This document shows positions 40,996 to 50,421 of a stretch of DNA of 64,000 bases, one piece after another. The DNA comes from Wukongibacter sp050859025. Lineage in GTDB: Bacteria; Bacillota; Clostridia; Peptostreptococcales; Caminicellaceae. The DNA lies in contig NZ_CP138200.1 in NCBI RefSeq assembly GCF_050859025.1, positions 496,001 through 560,000 on the forward strand. The letters run 5' to 3'. The notes below the pieces were generated by a model. The model did no database searches. It had not been told where the DNA came from and saw only the letters and a program-made list of their open reading frames with translations. Numbering within the stretch: the first letter of the stretch is position 1; each line of letters begins with the position of its first letter. A program made the translations under genes and the position numbers.

Positions 40996-42033
40996 ATGAA
41001 AAAAGGATGTAAATTTGGAACACACAGAGTAATTGAGCCAAAAGGAGCATTACCTCAACCAGCACTGAAGATTGACAATGACATGGAGATCTATGACAAC
41101 GAGATACTAATTGATGTACAGACTCTTAATGTTGACTCTGCAAGCTTTACTCAAATTAAGAATCAAGCAGAGGGAGATATCGAAAAGATCAAAGAAATAA
41201 TGCTGGATATCGTTGCGACAAAAGGTAAGCATCAAAATCCGGTAACTGGATCAGGTGGAATGCTTATAGGAACAGTAGAAAAAATAGGCCCTGCTATGGA
41301 AGGCAAAACTGACTTAAAGGTAGGAGACAAAATAGCAACACTAGTATCTTTATCACTTACACCACTTAGAATAGACAACATAAAGGAAGTAAGAAAAGAC
41401 ATTGACCAAGTGGACATCAAAGGAAAGGCTATTCTTTTTGAAAGTGGTATCTACGCAGTAATACCAGATGATATTCCTGAGAATTTAGCATTATCAGTAT
41501 TGGACGTTGCAGGGGCACCAGCTCAAACTGCAAAGCTTGTTAAGCCTGGGGATACAGTACTTGTAATAGGTGGAGCAGGAAAATCAGGAATGCTTTGTCT
41601 ATATGAAGCAAAGAGAAGAGCAGGAGTAACTGGTAAGGTTATTTGTCTAACCCATAGCGAAAAGAGCATAGAAAAGGTTAAAAGAGTAGACCTAGCCGAC
41701 GAATATATAGTAGTAGATGCTACGAGGCCCGTAGACGTTATGGAGAAGGTAAAGGAAGTTACTGGTGGAGAAATGGTAGACGTAACTATAAACTGTGTAA
41801 ATGTTCCAAACACAGAAATGACAAGTATACTATCAACTAAAGATGATGGAGTAATCTACTTCTTCAGTATGGCAACTAGCTTTACAAAGGCTGCACTTGG
41901 AGCAGAAGGAGTAGGTATGGATACAACAATGATAATTGGAAATGGTTATACAAAGGGGCATGCTAAGATATCACTAGAAATAATGAGAGAAAGCAAAGAA
42001 TTAAGAGACTTATATGAAGAACTTTATGCTTAG
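40996..42033 (+). CDS. kdd: L-erythro-3,5-diaminohexanoate dehydrogenase
   Basis: A 345-residue NAD-dependent enzyme of anaerobic lysine fermentation. It deaminates 3,5-diaminohexanoate to 5-amino-3-oxohexanoate. The N-terminus MKKGCKFGTHRVIEPKGALP is diagnostic and the Rossmann motif VLVIGGAGKSGMLCLYEAKR binds NAD. The ATG at 40996 is chosen: the GGGGG ribosome site is 10 bases upstream, while the ATG at 40987 abuts it. First gene of the sigma-54-driven operon. Confidence 0.95.
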   Translation: MKKGCKFGTHRVIEPKGALPQPALKIDNDMEIYDNEILIDVQTLNVDSASFTQIKNQAEGDIEKIKEIMLDIVATKGKHQNPVTGSGGMLIGTVEKIGPAMEGKTDLKVGDKIATLVSLSLTPLRIDNIKEVRKDIDQVDIKGKAILFESGIYAVIPDDIPENLALSVLDVAGAPAQTAKLVKPGDTVLVIGGAGKSGMLCLYEAKRRAGVTGKVICLTHSEKSIEKVKRVDLADEYIVVDATRPVDVMEKVKEVTGGEMVDVTINCVNVPNTEMTSILSTKDDGVIYFFSMATSFTKAALGAEGVGMDTTMIIGNGYTKGHAKISLEIMRESKELRDLYEELYA

Positions 42034-42185
42034 GTAGCTATCAACTAGCTGCTAGCTACTAGGAATTATTAAAATTATCAAGTCTTAGAAGGTATTGTCT
42101 AAGTAATCCTAACAGCTAGCAGCCAGTGTGATTTGATGGTTGGCCTTTTTTAGCTAGTAGCTAGATTAGGTCTGTTTCCATGTCA
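42034..42185. repeat. GCTAGC-rich inverted repeats between kdd and kamA
   Basis: AGCTGCTAGCTACTAGGAA (about 42049-42067) and TTTTTTAGCTAGTAGCTAG form long-range pairs. The same motifs recur between kamA and kamB (43482-43580). Possible processing or attenuation structures, or a small repeat family. Confidence 0.5.
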
Positions 42186-42228
42186 CAGAATCGAATGCTT
42201 AGTATAAAAAATTAGGAGCGTGGGACTT

Positions 42229-43485
42229 ATGAGACACTATTCTGAAATAGAATTATGGAAAGATGTTACCGATGAAGAGTGGAATGATTGGCACTGGCAG
42301 GTTAGAAACAGAATAGACACTGTAGAGGACTTAAAGAAGGTTATAAACCTTACCCCTAAGGAAGAAGAAGGAGTAAATGCAGCCCTAAAGAAATTAAGAA
42401 TGGGAATCACACCATACTATGCACTTTTAATGGATGAGAATGATGCGACATGTCCAGTAAGACAGCAGGCAGTTCCTACATTATATGAAACATATATAAG
42501 TGATGCAGACTTAGATGATCCACTTCATGAAGACACAGATTCACCTGTACCGGGATTAACACACAGATATCCTGACAGAGTGTTGCTTTTAATAACAGAT
42601 ATGTGTTCAATGTATTGTCGTCACTGTACTAGAAGAAGATTTGCAGGTCAAAACGATGATGAAAGTCCATTAGATAATATAGATAAAGCTATAGAGTATA
42701 TCAGAAATACTCCAGTAGTTAGAGACGTATTGTTATCTGGAGGTGACTGCCTACTAGTATCAGATGAAAGACTAGAATATATCATAAAGAAGCTTAGAGA
42801 AATACCACACGTAGAGGTTATAAGACTTGGTTCAAGAACACCTGTAGTTCTTCCCCAAAGAATAACACCGGCCCTTGCAGATATGCTTAAGAAATACCAT
42901 CCAGTGTGGCTGAACACCCACTTTAACCACTCAAAGGAAATAACACCAGAAGCTGAAAAAGCGTGTAAATTATTAGCCGATGCAGGTATACCACTAGGAA
43001 ATCAATCAGTACTCCTTAGAGGTGTAAACGATTGTGTGCATGTAATGAAGAAGCTTATGCATGATCTAGTAAGAATGAGAGTAAGACCTTATTATATATA
43101 TCAATGCGATCTATCAGCTGGAATAGAGCATTTTAGAACCCCAGTTTCTAAGGGAATAGAAATAATAGAAGGACTTAGAGGACATACATCGGGATATGCA
43201 GTACCTACATTTGTTGTAGATGCTCCTGGTGGAGGAGGAAAGATACCAGTAATGCCGAATTACCTACTTTCTCAATCGCCAAACAAGGTTATTCTAAGAA
43301 ACTACGAAGGAGTTATAACAACTTATACGGAGCCAAAGGCATACGATGATGAGTGTTCATGCTCAGTTTGCAAAGGAGAAAGAGAACAAAAAATGACTGG
43401 TGTAGCAGGCCTAATTCAAGGAAATAACCTTGCACTAGAACCATCAGATTTAGATAGAAGAAAAAGAGGTGGAGGCAGCCACTAG
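42229..43485 (+). CDS. kamA: Lysine 2,3-aminomutase
   Basis: A 418-residue radical-SAM, PLP enzyme converting L-lysine to L-beta-lysine, the entry step of the pathway. The cluster motif CSMYCRHCTRRRF binds the 4Fe-4S. The zinc-site Cys pair CSCSVCKGE is near the C-terminus, and PLP Lys is expected in VDAPGGGGKIPVMPNY. Start ATG at 42229, ten bases after AGGAG. Flanked on both sides by GCTAGC-rich repeats. Confidence 0.97.
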   Translation: MRHYSEIELWKDVTDEEWNDWHWQVRNRIDTVEDLKKVINLTPKEEEGVNAALKKLRMGITPYYALLMDENDATCPVRQQAVPTLYETYISDADLDDPLHEDTDSPVPGLTHRYPDRVLLLITDMCSMYCRHCTRRRFAGQNDDESPLDNIDKAIEYIRNTPVVRDVLLSGGDCLLVSDERLEYIIKKLREIPHVEVIRLGSRTPVVLPQRITPALADMLKKYHPVWLNTHFNHSKEITPEAEKACKLLADAGIPLGNQSVLLRGVNDCVHVMKKLMHDLVRMRVRPYYIYQCDLSAGIEHFRTPVSKGIEIIEGLRGHTSGYAVPTFVVDAPGGGGKIPVMPNYLLSQSPNKVILRNYEGVITTYTEPKAYDDECSCSVCKGEREQKMTGVAGLIQGNNLALEPSDLDRRKRGGGSH

Positions 43486-43580
43486 TTACTAGTCGCTAGC
43501 TACTAGGAAATATGGTTGGGTTTTTAGAGATTAAAAGACTAAGAAAATAGACTAGATAAGCTAGTAGTCAGCAGCTCGAA
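43482..43580. repeat. GCTAGC-rich inverted repeats between kamA and kamB
   Basis: CGCTAGCTACTAGGAAAT and AAGCTAGTAGTCAGCAGCT; related to 42034-42185. Confidence 0.5.
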
Positions 43581-43594
43581 AAGGAGGCTTTGCA

Positions 43595-44632
43595 ATGCAG
43601 CTTTTAAATCTAATAAAGGATAAGTACAACATAATATCTGTAGTTGGTATGGCTAAAAATTCTGGGAAGACCGTCACCCTTAATGAACTAATAGAAGAAG
43701 CCCTTGATGATAATGTAAAACTTGGAATCACATCTATAGGAAGGGACGGAGAAAAACAGGATATAGTAACCTTTACTGAAAAACCCTTGATATATATATA
43801 TGAAGGAACGTTGATTGCAACTGCAGAGGAGATTTTTAAAGTTTGCGAAGCTAACCTTGAGATTCTTGAGATAACAGATTTTAATACTTCTATGGGAAGG
43901 GTTGTAATAGCTAGGGCCCTTTCCCCTGGATATGTTCAAATAGCAGGACCATGTACGAATACAGAAATGAAAAAAGTAGCTGAAAAGATGCTAGAGCATG
44001 GCGTGGATATAGCCGTAGTTGACGGTGCTCTTGATAGAATATCCTCAGCTTCGCCTTCAATTACTCAGGCTACTATCTTAGCTACTGGAGCAGTACTTAG
44101 CAGAGATATGAATAAGGTTATAGAAAAAACTGCTCATCAGACACAGCTTTTCAATATAGAAGCCATTGCCGATGAAAAAGTCAGAGGGATGGCAAAGGAG
44201 ATAGTAGAAGACAAGAAGATATGTGTGATTAATGACGAATATGAGATAAAGGAATTAGACATAAAGACTGCCCTTAACTCTGGAAGGGAAATAGCCAGAG
44301 CATTAGAGGAAAATTCAAGATATGTAATTATCAGCGGGTCATTGGTTACAAGGACCCTAAAGGACATTGTTTCCAGTACAAGGCTTTTTAAAAAAGTTAC
44401 CTTTATAATCAAGGATTCTACAAGAATATTTATTGATTATAGGGATTGGCAGTATTTTCAAAAAATTGGAGTTGATCTTAAGGTTTTAGAAGAGGTCAAT
44501 ATACTGGCAGTAACCATAAATCCCTATTCGCCATTAGGTTACTACTTTTCTCAGGTGGATTTTTTAAATAAGATGAAAAAAATCCTAAATCCATTACCGG
44601 TTTTAGATGTAATGATGAATGAAGGTGTATAA
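43595..44632 (+). CDS. kamB: Lysine 5,6-aminomutase reactivase subunit KamB
   Basis: A 345-residue P-loop protein (GMAKNSGKTVTLNELIEEAL near the N-terminus). With KamC it is thought to reactivate lysine 5,6-aminomutase by exchanging damaged cobalamin at the cost of ATP. AAGGAGG ribosome site. The ATG of kamC follows the stop directly. Confidence 0.9.
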   Translation: MQLLNLIKDKYNIISVVGMAKNSGKTVTLNELIEEALDDNVKLGITSIGRDGEKQDIVTFTEKPLIYIYEGTLIATAEEIFKVCEANLEILEITDFNTSMGRVVIARALSPGYVQIAGPCTNTEMKKVAEKMLEHGVDIAVVDGALDRISSASPSITQATILATGAVLSRDMNKVIEKTAHQTQLFNIEAIADEKVRGMAKEIVEDKKICVINDEYEIKELDIKTALNSGREIARALEENSRYVIISGSLVTRTLKDIVSSTRLFKKVTFIIKDSTRIFIDYRDWQYFQKIGVDLKVLEEVNILAVTINPYSPLGYYFSQVDFLNKMKKILNPLPVLDVMMNEGV

Positions 44633-46255
44633 ATGTATATTTCTATTGAGACAGCAAAAAATCTTGATTTAGATTATATCTTTAATAACCTCACAGTATA
44701 TACACCCTATGGAGAAGCCTATAAAAAGGCTATGAAGCCATATAATTCAAATGAAAAAAAAAGGATCGAGCAGGAGTATGAAAGAATAGAAGTAGTTTCT
44801 GAATTAATCGAAGGACAAAGATATGACTTTGTAGAAATGAGAAACCTATTCAAGCATATAAAGGACCTGCGATTAACCTTTACAAGAGTAAAGGAGGGTG
44901 AAATCCTAAGTACTACTGAGCTTTTTGAAATAAAATTTTTTATAAATATATTAAAAAGGATAGATATTAATCTGAAGAAGCTAAAGTGGGAAATACCAGA
45001 AGATATAAGACCGATACAGATACCACATCTAGAAAGGCTCTTTGATCCCCAGGGAACAGAGACCAATACCTTTTATATATATGATGAATATTCGAAGAGG
45101 TTAGGAAAGATAAGAAAAGATCTTAGAGAAATAGAAAATAAGATCCAAAAGAAAAGAAAAGACCTAAGAAAAAAAGTAGAAACGGACTTAAATGTAAGAC
45201 TGAGATCAAACGGAGAAATCACAGTAAATAAGGACAATATAGATATTATAAATAAATTTAAAGACTACGAATTCTTAAACTATAGCGTAGAGACCTATAT
45301 GAACATAACCTTTAAGACGATAAATACCCTAGATATAGATAATCTAAGCAGAGAGCTTCAAGAGCTTAAGGTTTTAGAAGCAGAGGAAGAGCTTAAGGTC
45401 CGTAGGACGTTAAGTGAAGAGATTAAAAAATATCATGGGTCCATAGAAAAAAATATATGTGCCCTTGGAAAACTTGATTTATTAGTTGCTAAGGGTTATC
45501 ATGCCGTAGGCTTTAAGTGTGTTAAACCTAAGATAATAGATTCAAAGGGTCTATATATATTGAATGGACGAAATATAAAGGTTGAGCAAAGTCTTAGAAA
45601 GTCAGATAGAGAATTTACACCTATAACAGTAGAGCTTCATAGGGGCGTTACATGTATAACCGGTGCAAACATGGGTGGAAAAACCGTTTCATTAAAAACT
45701 ATAGGATTCCTTTTAGCAATGGCCCAATACGGTATGTTTGTACCGGCGGAGGAAATGAGATTATCCCTTAAGGAATTCATATTTCTATCCGTTGGAGATA
45801 TGCAATCTACAGACAAGGGACTTAGTACCTTTGGAGGTGAGATATTAAAGATAAAAGAAGCTATCAAGGAATCTGATAAAGAAGGACTTATACTTATTGA
45901 TGAATTGGCTCGGGGAACAAACCCCAAGGAGGGCTATGCACTATCAAAGGCCATAATCAATTATCTAAAGTATAAAGAAACAATAACAGTAATAACAACG
46001 CATTTTGATGGTCTTGCCGATGAAAAGGATATAAAGCATCTACAGGTAAGAGGACTATCACTAGAGGATTTCAAAACAATATCTCAAAAGATAAAGGAAG
46101 AAAAACAGGGTATAGAAATGCTTCATCACTATATGGACTACAGGCTTATAGAAATAAGCGACATAAAAGAAGTACCAAAGGATGCCATAAACATTTCAAG
46201 ATTGATGGGGCTTGATGAAGAAATACTTAGAGACGCAGAAAGTATCCTAAAATAA
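44633..46255 (+). CDS. kamC: MutS-like ATPase KamC, lysine 5,6-aminomutase reactivase
   Basis: A 540-residue protein with a MutS-type ATPase domain at the C-terminus (about residues 335-500): Walker A GANMGGKTVSLKT, signature region STFGGEILKIKEA and Walker B EGLILIDELARGTNP. The N-terminal helical region resembles MutS lever and clamp helices but lacks mismatch-binding domains. Its place between kamB and kamD identifies it. Confidence 0.9.
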   Translation: MYISIETAKNLDLDYIFNNLTVYTPYGEAYKKAMKPYNSNEKKRIEQEYERIEVVSELIEGQRYDFVEMRNLFKHIKDLRLTFTRVKEGEILSTTELFEIKFFINILKRIDINLKKLKWEIPEDIRPIQIPHLERLFDPQGTETNTFYIYDEYSKRLGKIRKDLREIENKIQKKRKDLRKKVETDLNVRLRSNGEITVNKDNIDIINKFKDYEFLNYSVETYMNITFKTINTLDIDNLSRELQELKVLEAEEELKVRRTLSEEIKKYHGSIEKNICALGKLDLLVAKGYHAVGFKCVKPKIIDSKGLYILNGRNIKVEQSLRKSDREFTPITVELHRGVTCITGANMGGKTVSLKTIGFLLAMAQYGMFVPAEEMRLSLKEFIFLSVGDMQSTDKGLSTFGGEILKIKEAIKESDKEGLILIDELARGTNPKEGYALSKAIINYLKYKETITVITTHFDGLADEKDIKHLQVRGLSLEDFKTISQKIKEEKQGIEMLHHYMDYRLIEISDIKEVPKDAINISRLMGLDEEILRDAESILK

Positions 46256-46277
46256 AAACATATGGGGGTATGTTATA

Positions 46278-47834
46278 ATGCAAAGTAAATTAAATCTGGA
46301 TAAAGGTCTCATAGAAAAGGCTCGAAATTCAGCGGCAAATATAGCCAAGGACATACAAGGCTTTATCGACAAGCATACTACTGTAACAGTTGAAAGGACA
46401 GTTGCAAGGCTACTTGGAGTGGACGGTATAGATGATATTGAAAGACCACTTCCAAACGTTATAGTAGATCACATTAAAGAAGAGGGTGGACTTTCAAGAG
46501 GTGTAGCATACTGGATAGGTAATGCCATAGTAAACACAGGAAAGACTCCACAGGAAATTGCTGAAGAAGTTAGTATTAGTGAACTGAACCTAATGAAGCT
46601 TCCTATCGCCGACGAAGGAAGAATTAAAGAGGAAATAGAAAAATTAGCATTAGAAATGGTAAGAAGAATAAAGAAAAACAGAGAAGAAAGAGAATCCTTC
46701 ATAGAAAATATTGGTGAAGGAGCAAAGCCATACCTTTATGTTATAGTTGCTACAGGAAATATATACGAAGATGTTCTTCAAGCCCAAGCAGCAGCTAGAC
46801 AAGGAGCCGACATAATAGCAGTAATCAGAACAACTGCCCAAAGCTTACTAGACTATGTTCCATATGGTGCAACTACCGAAGGCTTTGGTGGAACCTATGC
46901 AACTCAGGAAAACTTTAGACTAATGAGAAAGGCATTAGATGAAGTTGGAGAGGAAGTAGGAAGATATATAAGACTATGTAACTATTGTTCAGGACTCTGT
47001 ATGCCAGAAATAGCAGCAATGGGAGCCATGGAGAGACTGGATGTAATGCTTAATGATGCCCTTTATGGGATATTATTTAGAGATATAAATATGCAAAGAA
47101 CCCTTGTAGACCAGTACTTTTCAAGAGTAATCAATGGTTTTGCAGGGATTATAATAAATACTGGAGAAGACAACTATCTTACAACTGCCGATGCAGTAGA
47201 AGAAGCCCATACAGTTTTAGCTTCTCAGTTTATCAATGAACAATTTGCCCTAAAGGCAGGAATACCAGAGGAGCAAATGGGACTTGGTCATGCCTTTGAA
47301 ATGAATCCAAGTATAGAAAATGGATTCCTTCTAGAGCTTGCTCAGGCACAAATGGCTAAGGAGATATTTCCTAATGCACCTCTAAAATATATGCCTCCTA
47401 CTAAATTCAAGACTGGAGATATATTTAAAGGACACATTCAAGATACACTGTTTAACATGGTCTCTATCATGACAGGTCAAAGCCTACAGCTGTTGGGAAT
47501 GTTAACAGAGGCAATCCATACACCATTCCTGCACGACAGAGCTTTATCTATAGAAAATGCAAAATATATATTCGGAAACATGAGAAATCTTGGAGACGAA
47601 ATATCCTTTAAAGAAGGCGGTATAATCCAAAGTAGAGCACATGAAGTCCTTGAAAATGCAGCAACTATGATTGAGGAAATCGAAAAGGAAGGACTGTTTA
47701 GCACAATAGAACAAGGTAAATTTGCAGGTGTAAAGAGAGCCTTTGACGGCGGTAAAGGACTAGATGGAGTTGTAGTTAAGGAAGATAGATATCTTAATCC
47801 ATTTATGGACCTTATGTTAGGAGGTGCTCGTTAA
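46278..47834 (+). CDS. kamD: Lysine 5,6-aminomutase alpha subunit
   Basis: A 518-residue subunit of the adenosylcobalamin- and PLP-dependent enzyme that moves the 6-amino group of beta-lysine (or D-lysine) to C5. Barrel motifs include ATGNIYEDVLQAQAAARQGAD, VIRTTAQSLLDYVPYGATTE in part, and RLCNYCSGLCMPEIAA. The GGGGGT ribosome site is close to that of kdd. It overlaps kamE by one base (TAATG), which implies 1:1 production of the subunits. Confidence 0.96.
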   Translation: MQSKLNLDKGLIEKARNSAANIAKDIQGFIDKHTTVTVERTVARLLGVDGIDDIERPLPNVIVDHIKEEGGLSRGVAYWIGNAIVNTGKTPQEIAEEVSISELNLMKLPIADEGRIKEEIEKLALEMVRRIKKNREERESFIENIGEGAKPYLYVIVATGNIYEDVLQAQAAARQGADIIAVIRTTAQSLLDYVPYGATTEGFGGTYATQENFRLMRKALDEVGEEVGRYIRLCNYCSGLCMPEIAAMGAMERLDVMLNDALYGILFRDINMQRTLVDQYFSRVINGFAGIIINTGEDNYLTTADAVEEAHTVLASQFINEQFALKAGIPEEQMGLGHAFEMNPSIENGFLLELAQAQMAKEIFPNAPLKYMPPTKFKTGDIFKGHIQDTLFNMVSIMTGQSLQLLGMLTEAIHTPFLHDRALSIENAKYIFGNMRNLGDEISFKEGGIIQSRAHEVLENAATMIEEIEKEGLFSTIEQGKFAGVKRAFDGGKGLDGVVVKEDRYLNPFMDLMLGGAR

Positions 47835-48589
47835 TGTCAAATCAAAAAATAGATTTAACAAGGGTAAAGCCCTATGGTGATACTTTAAATGACGGAATGA
47901 TGCAGCTTAGCTTTACCTTGCCTATACCAAAGGGAGTAGAAGCTGAAGAGGCTGCAAAGCGTCTTGCAATCAAAATGGGCTTAGAAGAACCTAGTGTAGT
48001 TCATTCACAGGATCTTGGAGTAGGATTTACAATGTTCGTAGTATATGGGAAGTGTCAACATACCGTAGACTATGCAAACATTGAGGTTCCAAAGGTAGAT
48101 GTAGAAGTAATGGATAAATATGAAGTAGAAGCCTTTATTAAAGAAAATATCAAAAAAGATGTAGTTATAGTTGGCGCATGTACAGGTACAGATGCACATA
48201 CCGTAGGTATCGATGCCATCATGAATATGAAGGGCTACGATGGTCACTATGGACTTGAAAGATACAAGGGTGTACAGGCCTATAACCTTGGAAGTCAAGT
48301 GCCAAACGAAGACCTAATCGCAAAGGCCATAGAGCTAGATGCCGATGCAATTATAGTATCACAGGTAGTTACACAGAAGGATGTTCACATTTTAAATCTG
48401 ACTCAGCTGATTGAACTTCTAGAGGCAGAGGGAATAAGGGACAAGGTAGTTTTAGTATGCGGTGGTCCAAGAATCAGCCATGAGCTGGCAAAGGAGCTTG
48501 GCTATGATGCCGGCTTCGGACGAGGTAGTTATGCAGAAGACGTAGCATCCTTTGTAGTAAATCAAATGGTTGAGAGAAAGATGGTTTAG
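47834..48589 (+). CDS. kamE: Lysine 5,6-aminomutase beta subunit
   Basis: A 251-residue subunit that holds the cobalamin and the PLP-linking Lys. The B12-binding signature is VGACTGTDAHTVGIDAIM (DxHxxG); the later ADAIIVSQVVT and LVCGGPRIS are Rossmann elements. AGGAGGTG ribosome site. Last gene of the operon. The kce and kal genes that complete the pathway are not in this window. Confidence 0.96.
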   Translation: MSNQKIDLTRVKPYGDTLNDGMMQLSFTLPIPKGVEAEEAAKRLAIKMGLEEPSVVHSQDLGVGFTMFVVYGKCQHTVDYANIEVPKVDVEVMDKYEVEAFIKENIKKDVVIVGACTGTDAHTVGIDAIMNMKGYDGHYGLERYKGVQAYNLGSQVPNEDLIAKAIELDADAIIVSQVVTQKDVHILNLTQLIELLEAEGIRDKVVLVCGGPRISHELAKELGYDAGFGRGSYAEDVASFVVNQMVERKMV

Positions 48590-48636
48590 AAGGAAGGCTC
48601 AAGAATAACGCAGAAATTCATTTATGCTGAAACATT

Positions 48637-48680
48637 AGGGACTGTACTCAAGAGATACTCTCATGAGACAGTCCCTTTAT
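48637..48680 (+). terminator. Terminator of the lysine operon
   Basis: AGGGACTGT / ACAGTCCCT stem followed by TTAT, 48 bp after kamE. Confidence 0.75.
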
Positions 48681-48702
48681 AAATCCTAAATTCAAAATAA
48701 AA

Positions 48703-48896
48703 AAAGCGTCATTAGACGCTTTCAGATTGTTGACAAAGTCAACAATCTGGTAGGCTGTTGAGAAAACTGAAGTTCAAGGCGTGCTGAAACCAAGAGACCG
48801 CAGCGTATATATACATACGTAAGGGTTCTTGGTTGAAGCAACAACGCAGAAATTCGGGTTTGTCAACAGCCTGAAAGCGTCATTAGACGCCTTTTT
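48703..48896. repeat. R4 element (151 bp) between duplicated terminator hairpins
   Basis: A 151-bp element at 48723-48873, same length as and full-length alignable with the reverse complement of 5125-5275. It begins with palindrome CAGATTGTTGAC-AAA-GTCAACAATCTG. Flanks: AAAGCGTCATTAGACGCTTT on the left and AAAGCGTCATTAGACGCC plus T5 on the right. The right flank still works as a terminator and abuts the stop codon of the minus-strand gene. Confidence 0.82.
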
Positions 48897-49884
48897 AAAA
48901 CGGATATTCATCATAATCTGATAGATCATTGTCATCATCATCGTACTCGTATTCACCGACCCTATCATCGTCCTCATCATAGACTGTGATTTCAATATCA
49001 TCATTAAAATCCCTATCAATGTCGTCACAAATATCTTCTATAAAATCCCTGAAATCAGACCTATCTCTATCCTTCCATTCATCGGTTCTGTCAAAATTAG
49101 ATCCATACATTTTGATTTCGATTTTATGGGAATCAATATCCACATCAAACTTATTAAACCTAAAGGTTACATCATCGTCCCTATACCTATCGTAATCCTC
49201 ATCCAGCATATCTTCAATACTTTCTTCATCATCATCCTTATCATCATCGTCGTCTATATCGAGTTCTAGCTTGAGTTGAGAAACTTCATACTTTAGAGCA
49301 TCCTTTTCAAGGGCTTCCTTATCCAATCTATATGTATAGTTGCTAAGGTTAATATCCCTTGTGTCGATTTGAGATTCTAAACCATCAACTCTTTCCATTT
49401 CTGTATTTAAATCGTTATTCAATCCTTTTATTTGAGCAGATAAAGTTGAGACATTAAAATTGAGATCATCGATAGTAGAATTTTTTTCAACTAGAAGCTT
49501 ATTCAATTCGTCGATTTCAGTGTTTTTTTCTTCAAGGGTATTTTCGAGTTCAAGTATTTTAGTATTTTTTATATCGGACAGGCTTTCGATTATTGAAACC
49601 TTGGAAGTCTGTGCCTTTTCTTTTTCTTTTAAGTTACTGATTTCATCATTCTTTGCTGCCATATCCTTATTCAAATCAAAAATTTGTTTTTGTAGGTCCT
49701 CTAATTTGGATTCCAAATCATTGATTTTATCATCCCTAGATTCGAGACTCGATTTTAAACTCTTTATTCGTTGTTCCAGTCGTTTTGTATAGCTACTGCT
49801 ATTGCTATCCAGTGCCTGAGAGAATGTTGTCATGGCACCAAAAATAGAAAAGATTATCAAAATTAATATTAGCCTATTTTTCAT
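48895..49884 (-). CDS. Secreted coiled-coil protein with acidic C-terminus
   Basis: A 329-residue protein. Signal peptide KNRLILILIIFSIFGAMTTF then SQA. A long coiled coil follows (about residues 35-215, heptads such as KINDLESKLEDLQKQIFDLN), then a very acidic linker (DIDDDDDKDDDEE) and a C-terminal segment of about 90 residues with alternating charges (DFRDFIEDICDDIDRDFNDD) ending DEYPF. No known domain. Start ATG at 49884 after GGAGG; the longer frame to 49959 is rejected. Its stop overlaps the terminator T run of the R4 flank. Confidence 0.8.
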   Translation of the reverse strand: MKNRLILILIIFSIFGAMTTFSQALDSNSSSYTKRLEQRIKSLKSSLESRDDKINDLESKLEDLQKQIFDLNKDMAAKNDEISNLKEKEKAQTSKVSIIESLSDIKNTKILELENTLEEKNTEIDELNKLLVEKNSTIDDLNFNVSTLSAQIKGLNNDLNTEMERVDGLESQIDTRDINLSNYTYRLDKEALEKDALKYEVSQLKLELDIDDDDDKDDDEESIEDMLDEDYDRYRDDDVTFRFNKFDVDIDSHKIEIKMYGSNFDRTDEWKDRDRSDFRDFIEDICDDIDRDFNDDIEITVYDEDDDRVGEYEYDDDDNDLSDYDEYPF

Positions 49885-50123
49885 AAGTAAACCTCCTAAA
49901 GTAAGCATTTTTATAATGGGATTAAAGATATAGCTACCACTAACAATAGAATACACCAATTATATCCAAAAATAAAGACCTAGAGGATAAATGATAAAAA
50001 AATTAGGTAAGAGGAATTGTTTTCTCTATTAAAGATATAGAATGGTTTTGACGATACATATAGTGGGTAATACTTTGTAAAAAACCTTGAAACTTTGGTT
50101 TTTATTGAAGAAAAACCAAGGTA

Positions 50124-50227
50124 TATAGAGATTCCAGTCAAAACTTTAATTTATACACATTAAAAATCCTAAGATTCATCAGATATTTTGACATGTATAA
50201 ATTAAGATTTACTTGGAACCTTCTATA
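50124..50227. repeat. R1 repeat, full copy
   Basis: Starts TATAGAGATTCCAGTCAAAA, ends CTTGGAACCTTCTATA; same subtype as 4880. Abuts a copy of the other subtype. Confidence 0.9.
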
Positions 50228-50328
50228 GGGATTTAAGTAAAGACTTTAATTTATACATATCCAAAACTCCCAGAAACGCTGAGTATTTGTACATGTATAA
50301 ATTAAGTTTTACTATGTAAGCCCTATAT
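50224..50328. repeat. R1 repeat, full copy (second subtype, tandem)
   Basis: Starts TATAGGGATTTAAGTAAAGA, ends GTAAGCCCTATATA; twin of 19033. The only tandem pair that mixes the two subtypes. Confidence 0.9.
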
Positions 50329-50421
50329 AATAGATGTATAAGACAATTCATAGTATATTTTGACGAAGGGAGGAAGCCATAATCTATAAGGAATATTAAT
50401 ATAGATTATGGTAATAAGGAT

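Noticed and set aside
42034..42185. tRNA or riboswitch in the kdd-kamA gap
   Set aside because: GCTAGC-rich pairing does not fit a cloverleaf, and no known riboswitch core (such as the lysine class) was found.
48895..49028. Other-frame ORFs in the acidic coding regions (48.8-49.8 kb and within 50-60 kb)
   Set aside because: Asp/Glu-rich codons read in other frames give long Ser/Ile-rich open frames; these are shadows of the real genes.
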